In this document: positions 54,144-64,000 of the stretch, in pieces | How positions within the stretch are numbered: the first letter of the stretch is position 1 | How the letters are laid out: the number at the start of each line of letters is the position of its first letter | Assembly (NCBI GenBank): GCA_033064195.1 | Contig: JARBJD010000052.1 | Span: 186,001-250,000, forward strand | DNA: 64,000 bases | Direction of reading: 5' to 3' | Origin: Blattamonas nauphoetae | Lineage: Eukaryota; Preaxostyla; Oxymonadida | Position numbers and translations under genes: made by a program | Notes under the pieces: model-generated | The model's input: only the letters and a program-made list of their open reading frames with translations | What the model was told of the DNA's origin: nothing | Database searches by the model: none

Positions 54144-55676
54144 GATTTTTGATTCTTCAAGTCTTAGCTTCAATCTTTCTCAAAATGAAGACATCACTTC
54201 AACTTCTTGTCAGTGGAGCGATCATCTGGGACGTTCCGTCCTCAAAACCCCGGTCATTCAAATCGTCGATAGATCGAACCATATAATTGTTTGGAATCGT
54301 ACCCTTCCCAGGAAAGACCAACAAATGAAAATTATCACATCCAGGAAACTCTCTGTTTCTCGTCATTATCGCAAGAATGTTCCAAAATTATCTCCATTCC
54401 TGAACTGGACTCCAGATTCTGAAATCACTGTAGATTCGGTGGCAGAAGTCTTTCGCTCTCTAGTTTCAATGATCGAGGATGGCTTCCCATTAAATGAAGA
54501 ACTTATCAGCAACGCTTCCCAATTTCTTTCTTCAATCAATCACTCAATCAACTTCGACAAATTGTTACCGGCCATTGGACGATATTCAGTGGACTATGCT
54601 GATGTGATTGTGGAAAAGATAACCATTCTCCTGTCTTTGTCCCATCCATCGATATTCAGTGCGGCTCTCTCCTTCATTGGAAGCTGTCTCTGCTACTGTT
54701 CACCAACAAATTGCATGGGACTTGTCTATTCCAAACTCATTCCCAGAATCCTCTCGATTCCGCACTTGCGAGATCTTTCTGTGCTCGATGATGAGAGTGT
54801 CCTGCACAGCCTCTTCACACTTATCTTCTCATCAGCTGTGCTCTCCTCTCACAAATTTCTGGGCTCGCTCCCAGCCAATTCCCACGTTGACCCTCACTCT
54901 GTCCGAGATGTGTTGTTGCACGATGTATTGATCCCACTTGAACCCTTTCTCGTCCAGATCAGTTGCAATCGTCGTCTTCTTCCGTGGATCCTTGAAAACA
55001 ATGACCTTTACCGATTTTTGGTCAATCTTTTTGATGCGAGTACATTCCACCAATCATCGCTGGATTTTGTTTGTTCTTCTTACATGCCAATGGTCTTCCA
55101 GTCACTTCTCTCAAAACCCGTTTTTATTCGATTACATTCTGATTTTCAACTATAGTGCTAAAAATTTGTTTTCTAATCTCTTAAAAACATGTTTTCAATC
55201 GTTCATTGAGAGAGAGAATTACCATAAATCACTCTAAACAATGACGCAGTTGATGAAGAATGGGGAACAATACTAACTCTCCGCCGCTTCTTGATTGTTA
55301 AAACCAGGCTAGATCATGGTGTTTATGTCCAAAAAGTCAAATTTCAAAAGGTAGCTTAAAATGAAATGATAATAGAGTATATTTCGAATTATTTCGGGTT
55401 TTTACGCAGAAACGGGTTTTTCAGAGCACTCTCAGCAAATTGGAGAACAGGAGAGACGAAATTGAACGCAGATGGAGGATTGTGTTGCAGACACTGGAAC
55501 AGGAAGGGTTTCTCGAAGGACTTGAACAAACACTGCTTCACCACAACTTGTCGAGAACTGGAAGGGGTGTGAGGTTCTATTCATTCTTCCTCATGAACCA
55601 TTCGGGATCAAACTGTTGCAGGCCTATAGGGGGTGTACTAATTATGTCCCCTCAGGTTTTCTACATATACAGTGAG
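54142..55676 (+). CDS. Alpha-solenoid gene 2, paralogue of gene 1, exon interrupted
   Basis: Start ATG 54142 (MIFDSSSLSFNLSQNED). An open helical protein includes SEITVDSVAEVFRSLVSMIE, LSLSHPSIFSAALSFIGSCL and VLLHDVLIPLEPFLVQISCN, aligning by eye with gene 1 (8703-9517 joined to 2711-3232). The frame runs ...VFQSLLS into a 320-bp TIR element. Removing 55111-55430 with one CTC restores QSLLSKLENRRDEIERRWRI, continuing to GFLEGLEQTLLHHN and TGA near 55676. The start codon overlaps that of the divergent gene in the tetranucleotide CATG. Function unknown. Confidence 0.65.
55111..55430. mobile_element. 320-bp MITE of the AAACCCG family (3-bp duplication CTC)
   Basis: The left end begins TCAAAACCCGTTTTTATTCG; the right end read inward is AGTGCTCTGAAAAACCCG. 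CTC is duplicated (55108-55110 and 55431-55433). The left part (AAACCCGTTTTTATTC ... AACTATAGTG) matches the start of the 29668-32726 element beyond its first motif, so the left terminus is shortened. It is non-coding and sits in an exon of alpha-solenoid gene 2. Confidence 0.7.
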
Positions 55677-57090
55677 TGAAGATGGAAAACAAGACCAGGC
55701 AGGAGCTTACACCGAGCCAGCGGACAGACTAAAGTTCGAATTTTACTTCAATATTGCTTTATTCACGAAAAACCATCTTTTTCATGTCTCCTCCTGCTTT
55801 GTTTTCACAGATTCACTCATTGATTGATGAAAAGAATAGTAGTGTATAAGTCGATTAACGATACCTCCGAGGTTCACTGTTAGCACGGAATAAATGAATT
55901 TCAACCTCAAAAACCTACATTTCCTGACCCTTCGATTTTGATGAATTTTGGACCTGATTCTTACTTTATTTTGATAAAATGAGCTCCAAAAATGGATTGC
56001 AGACGATTCAGGGTCAAATCAATCGGCACGATCATGTCGATGTTGTACATCAATCCAATTGACTGGACCAGGTGGCCCAGGTGGATCGCGAAATCAAATT
56101 GGTTTTTTATTTTTGGAGGTCCACATCGGCTCTGAAGAGCCTAAGCTTCGCGAAGGTCCATAAGTCCACAAAGTCCACGGCGCAGGGACATGCTCAGAAT
56201 GCACCAGAATGACGTGCACTACCTCCCCATGCATCTGTGGTATTGGTGGATTGTTTTGGTCAAATATGAATTTTTCACTTTTTTCATCACTATATAAGGT
56301 AAGTAAAAAATCGATTTTTTTAAAATTAACCTTAATTTTTGCGATCATCCAAAATTGTTCTGACAAGGTTAATATCGGTCTGACGTGTTTATATACGATG
56401 TGTTTCGTGCGATCTGAGAAGTATTTCTGAAGTTATGGGTGATCTCAAAATTAACGCTGATTTATTTTTTATCGATTTTTTTAATTTGTATATGAAGAGG
56501 AGATCCAGACAAAGTTTGAAAAATACAAATTTGAGCTTTGACCACAAAATCCTCTTCCAAGGTCAATCCCGATCTGCTGAGTTCATTTCTGATGTTTTCA
56601 GAGCGATCTGAGCAGTAGTTCTTGAGATATGGGTGATCCAAAAATAAACGTCAAACTTTTTTAACTTTCTGATTTTTTAATTTGTATATGAAGAGGAGTT
56701 ACAGAACAAGTTCAAGTACAGAGCCCTCGACGTAGTGTTCCAAGATACTCAGGCAAAATGGTGCCCTGGTGACTGATGCGCAGAACGATTTGGAGGTTGG
56801 ATTGGAGACGGATGATCGAAAGATTGTCCCCGGGGTTCATGTTGGCAGCACTTAGATGTGCCCGTGAATCATGCCCACCCAAGACTTAACCCTTCAAGGA
56901 CTTCGCCAGCAGCAGTCATTTAGAAGGATCGCGATAGAACGATCCCCAAAGGAGTATCGGGGTGTCTATAGGAAGCTCGTACGAACGTGGGAAGGCTCTT
57001 CTCTTCGGTTATTTTTGTATTGTTCGATTCATGGACTTCAAGAAATAACGTTAAACTTTTTTTATTTTTCATTTTTTTAATTCGTATAAA

Positions 57091-57696
57091 ATGACAAACC
57101 TCTTAACACCAGGCAAACTAATTGACATCTTAAATAATGAACAATTAATTCTGATCACTGAACCTGTCCTGAATCGTCGTGGAACATCGTATCTGACACA
57201 GGGAACTTTCGAATATGCAACCGAAGATAAACCAGATGACATTTATCAAGTATACATCACATCATTCGTTAAAGGAGCCCGACCGCATCGAAATCCCACT
57301 CTGTATCACAGATTTGATGATTGTTGCACGAAAGAGAAATTCACTGAGTCCTTGCACAGTGAGAATTGTGAACTCGTTGATGAATACAAACGATCTGAGT
57401 CTGTGGTGAGGTATCTTCATGAAGGTGTTGAATGGAGGATTAAACCATCAGACTGGATGAAAGGAGTAAGAACACACGAGATGAAGCGCAAACACTACAC
57501 TCAATCATTTGTTGAAAACGAATTGAGAAAATACAATTGTGAACTCGTTGGTGAGTACCAGAAAGTAATGGTTCCTTTTCACTATCGGGTTGTTGGAGAG
57601 GATAAAGTTTACAAAGTGAGACTTGATGAATGGTTTAAAGCAAAGAGAAAACCACACCTAAGAGGTAAAACAAACAGCTCAAAAGTTGAGGAATAA
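57091..57696 (+). CDS. Unidentified 201-residue protein of the virus-like element
   Basis: An intronless frame from ATG 57091 to TAA. It contains two internally similar halves (CTKEKFTESLHSENCELVDE YKRSE and YTQSFVENELRKYNCELVGE YQK), each ending near the pattern W-R/Y-x-x-x-x-D-W/E-W, so it looks like a duplicated small module. The family is not recognised. It is preceded by the T-rich leader shared with the polymerase region. Confidence 0.55.
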   Translation: MTNLLTPGKLIDILNNEQLILITEPVLNRRGTSYLTQGTFEYATEDKPDDIYQVYITSFVKGARPHRNPTLYHRFDDCCTKEKFTESLHSENCELVDEYKRSESVVRYLHEGVEWRIKPSDWMKGVRTHEMKRKHYTQSFVENELRKYNCELVGEYQKVMVPFHYRVVGEDKVYKVRLDEWFKAKRKPHLRGKTNSSKVEE

Positions 57697-57829
57697 GTTG
57701 ACCATTTATTTTTGCACACATTGCTTGAACAAGAATAACTGAGAGACAAAAAGGATATTGACATTGGAGATGGTGGATGTTGTGGTTGATGAATAGGTGT
57801 TGGATTTCATTGGTGTATTCTAATGGCGA

Positions 57830-58600
57830 TTGACTGGCCCAGGTGGCCCAGGTGGATCGCGAAATTAAATTGGTTTTTATTTTTGGGAGGTCCACAGGTC
57901 CACATGTCCACAATCTAGTTAGAAATAAATAAACTGTTCGTTGTGGGTTTTTCTTTTATGCTCAAAGCTGTCATATTACATCAATTATATGTAGTGTGGA
58001 CTTTCTATTTTGATGCTACAATTATCTCCATTTGTCTTAGGTCATAAATAAAACAGAAGAGAACTGCTGTAGAGAATCATCAATTTGAGAGCAATTCTGA
58101 GCTCCTGTGGACTTGTGGACTTGTGGACCTGTGGACCTCCCAAAAATAAAAACCAATTTAATTTCGCGATCCACCTAGGCCACCTGGGCCACTTTTGGAC
58201 AGTCAATAGTTATTCAAAATCATCATCAGACATTAGTTCTTTGCTCATTGCTGTCATATTACATCAAGGATATGTATTGTGGACTTTCTATTTTGATGCT
58301 ACAATTATCTCCATTTGACTTAGGTCATTAATAAAACAGAAGAGAAATGCTGTAGAGAATCATCAATTTGAGAGCAATTCTGAGCTCCTGTGGACTTGTG
58401 GACTTGTGGACCTGTGGACCTCCCAAAAATAAAAACCAATTTAATTTCGCGATCCACCTAGGCCACCTGGGCCACTTTTGGACAGTCAATAGTTATTCAA
58501 AATTAGCATCTGTCATTAGTTCTTTGTTCAAAGCTGTCATTTTCCATGAATTATTTGTATTGATGCAGTTATCATCATTGCCCAACAACACAGAATAAAC
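57830..58600. repeat. Inverted and direct repeats with GTCCACA modules
   Basis: A block of about 110 bp built on AGGTCCACAGGTCCACA next to a CGCGAAATTAAATTGG segment occurs at 57830-57915 in one orientation and at 58090-58200 and 58373-58483 in the other; a related partial copy is at 56065-56175. The two reverse copies belong to a direct repeat with a period of 283 bp (58085 and 58368). The block lies in the gap before the polymerase region and could be an origin, a regulatory array or a remnant of element ends. Confidence 0.8.
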
Positions 58601-58640
58601 GCGAAACTTTTTTCTTTTCTGTTTTTTTAATCTGTTTAAA
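58600..58640 (+). promoter_or_regulatory. T-rich leader directly before the polymerase region
   Basis: The pattern CGNNAAACTTTTTT, a short T/C run, TTTTTTAATCTGTTTAAA and then ATG also precedes the gene at 57091 (57050-57090, with TTCGTATAAA). Related copies stand at about 56455-56500 and 56640-56690 before short non-gene segments. Position and repetition suggest a promoter/initiator or late-gene type element specific to this unit. Confidence 0.5.
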
Positions 58641-61600
58641 ATGCAAACTCCTTTGAACTCTGTAGTATCTGCCATCACAAAACTCAAACAACTATTTCCC
58701 AACACTACCTTTGAATTCAAGGATAAATATGGTCAAGATCGTCAATATGATCCAAAGAGCAGAAACTATCAACATCAGAATGCTTATCTCATGTCCATGC
58801 TTAGGAATCCAGACGTCGGATATCTTCAGTCACCTCCTGGCGAGACTCTTTCAACATTTCTGAGCAAATTAGAAAACCAACGACTGATGACGTCTGAAGA
58901 TCAGCATGAACACAAGAGGATTGATGAAGAAATGAAAGCAGAAATCCAAAAGATGAAAGCAAATCCAAGAGTGAACAAAGATGATTTGAAAAAGCAAGTG
59001 TTCAAGATCACAAGGAAACTAAAGTCGATTGAAGAGAAGCTGATGGATCACTGGATGAAGAATCTGTTGATCATTCAGAAGAAAAATGAACAGATGGAAT
59101 CAAGAAAAGTGAAGGAATTTGATGGTTTTGATCAATGCATCTTACTCGCTGTACCACGAAACAAACTTGCCTTTAATGAATGTCTGACGAATGCACGAAG
59201 GAAATTCAAAAAGAATGAGATCGAGAAAGTGAGTGACAATGGAAAACCTTATCAGTTGTACTTCCATAATCATCTGAAGAACATTGAAGAAATCACAACC
59301 TTCATCAAAGCAGTGTACGATAAAGAGAAGGATCGTCCATTCAAGATCAGCATTGACTTCGGAAAGATTGTTGAGAGAAACGATAAAGATGAGACAACAT
59401 ACAAGGATTTCAGACCAGAATTGGAGAACACATCGAAGAGTTTCCCAACAGTGATTCGAAGTGAAGCAGACATCAATGAGTATTCAAAATATGCAATCAA
59501 TCTTATCAAAGAATCACAAGAGAGAACTCTGATGGATACAAAGACAATGTTCATTGCTTTTCATTCAATTCTGGTTGCAGTCTATCGATTTCCGGTTGCA
59601 GGAAAAGCAAATACATTACTCACCATCCCCATGAAGACACGAAATATCAAGTACGTTGATTCACCATACAATATCTGTTTCTTTCAAGCAGTTTCCCACA
59701 AAACACTTCCAGATACTCCAGGGAATAGAATTCCATCGAATACCAGAAATGCTGAAGCTCACAGATTATTTGCTAAGTGTAAGAATCTTATCAATCCCAC
59801 ACAACAACAATTAACCGAGCACCGACGCAATTACCCTGGATTTGATATTGCATCAGACATGGAAGAAACAATGAAAATTCTAAACTATACAGTTCACATT
59901 TATGAATATGATGAAGACAAGAAACGATACTTTCTCAGTCAATCCTATGTCAACGAAAACGATGATGCTCTGGTTGTCCCAATTCTCATGGTTCCTCTCA
60001 CTGCAACTCTTGTTCATGTCATGTTCATTTCTGATCCTGAAAAACTCACTGGATACAAACTCTGTCCATACTGTCAGTCTAGAGGATTCCAAGTGAAGGA
60101 TTCACAATTCAAACGGAATTATGAAAGACATCTTGCTGAATGTAAGGAACTTGATGGAAAACACGTGAAGAAGATCTCACTGGACAGGACACCAAGACCA
60201 TACGTTCCACATATCCTCAACAACAGAACGAATGAATTTCTGATGGCACAATAGAGACAAGACGAGTTCAAACCAACACAATTCTACATCACATACGATT
60301 TCGAAACCATGGAAGATCTCATTCTTGACAACTTGTTTTCTGATGACAACACACAGATGATTTCACACTTGAAACCTCTCTCCGTTGCATCAGCAATTAA
60401 AACAAAATTAGGAGTGAAGTCAATCTACTTTGATCTTCGAGATGGAAAAGACTTTGTGAAGCATTGGATCAGAGAACTCTTCAAGTTTGCAGAAACAGTA
60501 AGAGAGAACAATATGTATGAAGACCCAGAGATTCCTTCTCAGAATGAAGTCAGCGTCATTGGATTCAACAGTTCCAGATTTGACATCAATCTCATCTTCC
60601 GTGATCTCGTTGACAAGGATTGGAAAGTGGTGAGCTTTCTTGGATCCACAACAAAGTACAAACAAGTTTTGATCAGACACGAGAAAACGCAACAAGTACT
60701 TCGCTTTATTGACATGATGTCATACACAGGACCAATGACATTGGATAATGCAGTGAAGGCTTTTGGAGGAAACACCACTCTTCAGAAATCATTCTTTGCT
60801 TACGAATCTTTTGATTCATCAGACTACGACGCAGTGCTGAGCAAACAAGAACCATTCTCCAAATATGAGTTCTATTCCAGTCTGAACAACAGTGAAATGT
60901 CTGACAGTGATTATCAATTATATCTTGATGATTGGAACAAGCAAGGATTCAAAAACAGATGGGACTATCTGAAATTCTACAACATCAGAGACGTCGAATG
61001 CATGATTGCACCACTTGACAATCTGATTGATCTGAACTTCCAGTACAAAGTGGATATATTGCACAATCTCTCACTGTCAGCCAATGCTTCAGCAATCAAG
61101 TATGCATGTGCCTACAAGGACTTTGATATTGATGCTGACTATAATGAATGTGACGAATCTGGTCCAATCAAGATCACGAAACAGTACTGGAAGTACAAAG
61201 TTGAAGGATACAGGTACCAAGACCAGAAAGCTCATCGCAATACTACCAACAATGTCACTGAATCAGACTTTGAGTGGTTCGTTGGTCAATGCAAAAAAGT
61301 TTGCTATATCTGCAAATGTCACTTCACACAAGCAGTGCGACCAACGTTAGACAGAATCGACAATACAAAAGGTCATTCAAAAGAGAACGTGAAGATCTGT
61401 TGTGATTACTGCAACACCTACAAGTCAGACCATGATGAACATCTCACGAGATTGAGAATTCAACTGAAGAAGTATTGTATCTGGAAATCACTTCCAATGA
61501 CTCTGACACATGAGCAAACATATCACAAGTTGAGAGCAGCTGTAACTGGTGGATTATCGAATGTTCAGCATCGACAGAACATCAAAGATGTGACTCCAAT

Positions 61601-63023
61601 CAATCACTTCACATACGAAGACGGAGTTGTCAAATCTTCAGATACAGAACACATCATGACTCATGTCTGTGGTGTTGATTTCAATTCACTGTACCCAAGT
61701 GCTTTCTCATCAATCAAGAACAAGAACAATCCATACACCAAACACAGAATGTACATGCCTGGAAGATGTCTGTACACTGCAACAGGAGATAAAGAATGTC
61801 GGGAGATCATCGAGAACAAGAATCAGAAGACATTGTTCGTTGCAGAACTGAAAGGACACATCGATGAAAAGTACATCAATGATTTCATTAACTTCCCACC
61901 AATCTTCAGAAACATTGTTGTCAATACGACAGAAGAGAACATTGGAGAGAAGACCTATTCGTTGATGAAGAAACATGGATTGAAGACTGATGATAAGCAA
62001 AGAAAACTCACTCAACTCTTGAGCACACACGATCAGTATATGTTCTTTTCGACATACTATCTGTGGTTCCTCATCGACTATTGCCACTTCATCGTCGACG
62101 AAATCAAAAGTGTGATGGTCTTTTCGAGACATGCTGGATTTGAACCATTCGTGACCTCATTCATGAATGATCGGATAGAAGCAATGAAGGTTGGAAACAA
62201 AGGAAAGGAACAATTCTGTAAGACCAACCTCAATGGAAGTTACGGATACGATGGAATGAACACTGAGAAGTACAACTCAATCACAATCTGCAAGGAGAAG
62301 AGAACATACTTAAAGCAAATGATGAAAGGATTTGTAGCGACAAGAGAGATCAATGAGGACAACTACATCGTGATTGAAGACAGAGAGAAAGCATCATGCA
62401 AAACATGTCTGCAAGAAGCAGTGTTCACACTCGACAATGCCAAGTTCTGGTATGTGAATTTCATCTTCAATTTCATGTACAAGTGTCTAGACATGACTAA
62501 GATTCATTTCTGTGAGGGAGACACTGACTCTGCATACTGGGCAATATCTGGTGATCCGAATGCTGGAATCCATCAACAATTTGAATATGTGATTGTTGAC
62601 AAGGAATTCTATGATGCACACAAATACGAATGGTTTCCCAATCCTGAAAAAGGAGTTGATGATGAGAAGAAACTGTTGGGATTAGCAATTGAGAAGGAAG
62701 GTGAACAGATGATCTGTCTCGCACCCAAGTGCTACTCTCTCGATGAGAAATGTAAGATCAAAGGAGTGTCTCTGAAGAAAACAAATATCACGAGTGACGA
62801 CTATGTGAAGTGCCTCAATGGTGAGAAAACAGTAACGACAACATTGAACTTTCAAACGAGAAGAGTTCTTTCTGACGATGACAGCAATGGATTTGAGATT
62901 GCGAAAATACAACAACAGAAACTCAGTCTCAGTGGAATACATCTGAAAGCAATCGTTCTTGAGAATGAATCATGTCCTCCATTCATTCATGGATTGAAAG
63001 CAACTGATTATATAATTGAATAA
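58641..63023 (+). other. DNA polymerase family B region of the virus-like element
   Basis: The region encodes a large N-terminal segment and family B polymerase hallmarks: an exonuclease motif (YDFETME), DFNSLYPS (motif A), NGSYGYDG (motif B region) and GDTDSAYW (motif C). The motif order and spacing fit protein-primed polymerases. Between the exonuclease and palm parts lies an HNH-like zinc segment with CYICKCHF and CCDYCN pairs around LDRIDNTKGHSKENVKI. A C4/C2H2-like CPYCQSRGF finger occurs earlier. The region carries about one apparent break and otherwise looks well kept. Confidence 0.7.
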
Positions 63024-63046
63024 ACGCAAACTTTATTTTTGTAGAA

Positions 63047-64000
63047 ATGAGTAGACCGTATTTGAATTCAACACAAATTGATCGAATAGTGAAGAACCTC
63101 CTGGACAATTCGCGCCATTCTCAGACAAAAATATACAAAGTCACACTTACGTTTTCCCAGATTTTACCAACCTATCATGTCAATGATTCCAATGGAAATT
63201 ACGACGCAAATGATGAGACATACTTCAATGATTGGCTGAATGGAGAATTACCTCCTGATTTAAACATTGCTGATGGAAAAATTGTAGTTCAAAGATTTGT
63301 GAAACGATTCACCGGATGGATCCTCAGTAACAACGATGCAAGACAAGCATACAGAGCATATCAACGATATTATCAGGAAGCACAGAATAGTCATTTTAAT
63401 CAACCACTAGCAATCGTCATTCCAACACAACTTCCCCAACCAATTGCTATTGAACCTCCGGAATCTCCAATCATTCCTGGACAGAAGAGAAACCCGACAT
63501 CAATTGGTTCAGAATATGAATTCCCGATGAAAGAGTTGAGGTTTGAAGATGATGATCCACTGATCCCCAAGTCACCAGATCCACCAACAATTGTGAAGAT
63601 TGACAAAGGTTTTGTGCCAATTGTGAGAGAGATCAACAAGGTCGAACCGACGACAAGGCAAGTACTGGGAATGTTGGAACAAGTGAAAGGCTATTTTGAT
63701 CATCAACAGAAGGACAATTCAGAGGAGGAACAAATCAAAGCAGAGAATTCAATGATGGACAATCAACATAAAATGGAAAAATTCATTGACAAACAGATCG
63801 TTGAATCAAAGAAACTGAATCGAAATATGTTTATTCTTTCACACGTCAGCAGAACTCTCGGAAATGACGAAACTGAGTTCATTTTAGCACATCCAAAACA
63901 AATACCATTTGGTGGAAGATCATTTCAGGAATGGTACGATGAATATACTCATCGATGGGATACTGCACATCCGAGGAAAATCCAGAGGGAAAAAGGAGAT
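63047..64000 (+). CDS. Unidentified protein of the virus-like element, partial
   Basis: From ATG 63047 the frame is open for 318 codons to the window edge. It begins MSRPYLNSTQIDRIVKNLLD. A Pro-rich linker (LPQPIAIEPPESPIIPGQ) is followed by a helical, Gln/Lys-rich part (MLEQVKGYFDHQQKD). I do not recognise a family. It follows the polymerase region by 23 bp behind a short AAACTTTATTTTTG leader, so it belongs to the same unit. Confidence 0.5.
   Translation, partial: MSRPYLNSTQIDRIVKNLLDNSRHSQTKIYKVTLTFSQILPTYHVNDSNGNYDANDETYFNDWLNGELPPDLNIADGKIVVQRFVKRFTGWILSNNDARQAYRAYQRYYQEAQNSHFNQPLAIVIPTQLPQPIAIEPPESPIIPGQKRNPTSIGSEYEFPMKELRFEDDDPLIPKSPDPPTIVKIDKGFVPIVREINKVEPTTRQVLGMLEQVKGYFDHQQKDNSEEEQIKAENSMMDNQHKMEKFIDKQIVESKKLNRNMFILSHVSRTLGNDETEFILAHPKQIPFGGRSFQEWYDEYTHRWDTAHPRKIQREKGD

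Larger units (their letters stand above)
55900..64000 (+). mobile_element. Virus-like element with protein-primed-type DNA polymerase B (Polinton/linear-plasmid kin)
   Basis: From about 55.9 kb to the right edge the composition becomes AT-richer, introns are absent, and all genes lie on the plus strand, each preceded by a similar T-rich leader. Visible parts: an unidentified 201-residue protein (57091-57696), a block of inverted and direct repeats (57.8-58.6 kb), a DNA polymerase B region (58.64-63.02 kb), and a further gene that runs off the edge (63047 on). The family assignment rests on the polymerase. No integrase, capsid or packaging ATPase is in the window, so Polinton, virophage-like or plasmid-like kin cannot be separated. 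It looks largely whole and young, with about one apparent break. The left end was not located exactly. Confidence 0.6.

Noticed and set aside
1-64000. Bacterial operons or tRNA/rRNA genes
   Set aside because: No ribosome-binding sites, no polycistronic host layout, many GT..AG introns; no cloverleaf or rRNA core sequence was recognised by eye.

Overview
This looks like nuclear DNA of a single-celled eukaryote. Genes are interrupted by many very short GT..AG introns (about 30 to 110 bp). There are eukaryotic protein kinases, hotdog thioesterase and alpha-solenoid genes, long glutamate-rich coiled coils, and large secreted beta-helix surface proteins whose C-terminus, where one is seen, is a transmembrane helix followed by an Arg-rich tail. 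That mix recalls metamonads of the Preaxostyla/oxymonad type. This is an inference from gene style; no rRNA or marker gene is in the window.

Layout. 1-2.4 kb: minus-strand secreted beta-helix protein running off the left edge. 2.7-9.5 kb: an alpha-solenoid gene (minus) split by a pogo-type DNA transposon (3233-8700), whose own transposase is split by a hAT-type element (3823-7234) that carries a decayed piece of a surface-protein gene. 9.6-11.05 kb: multipass membrane protein with a 566-bp TIR element in an exon. 11.1-18.2 kb: giant beta-helix surface protein (minus) with a hAT-like MITE near its 3' end. 18.5-20.8 kb: coiled-coil/SPRY-like gene (minus) with a 42-bp tandem repeat. 21.4-25.1 kb: divergent thioesterase and coiled-coil genes whose start codons overlap. 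25.4-34.5 kb: a kinase gene, then two increasingly truncated repeats of the coiled-coil/kinase pair, one carrying a 3.06-kb TIR element with a decayed coiled-coil gene inside. 34.5-39.8 kb: kinase plus four SPRY-like repeats, with a TIR element in an exon. 40-42.6 kb: a long foldback repeat with a 449-bp MITE in one arm only. 42.6-47.6 kb: degenerate gene pieces and a 1.4-kb array of a 24-bp repeat. 48.3-50.2 kb: hAT-like transposase. 50.3-54.14 kb: large solenoid gene (minus) with the second copy of the 449-bp MITE; 54.14-55.68 kb: a second alpha-solenoid gene (plus) with a 320-bp TIR element. About 55.9 kb to the right edge: a virus-like element with a protein-primed-type family B DNA polymerase.

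The main theme is precise insertion. At least seven TIR elements from several families sit inside coding exons, each bounded by a clean target-site duplication, and conceptual removal of element plus one duplication restores an open, family-consistent reading frame each time. Either the insertions are very recent or carried on only some chromosome copies, or the cell removes them precisely at DNA or RNA level. That last possibility is the most interesting hypothesis in the window.
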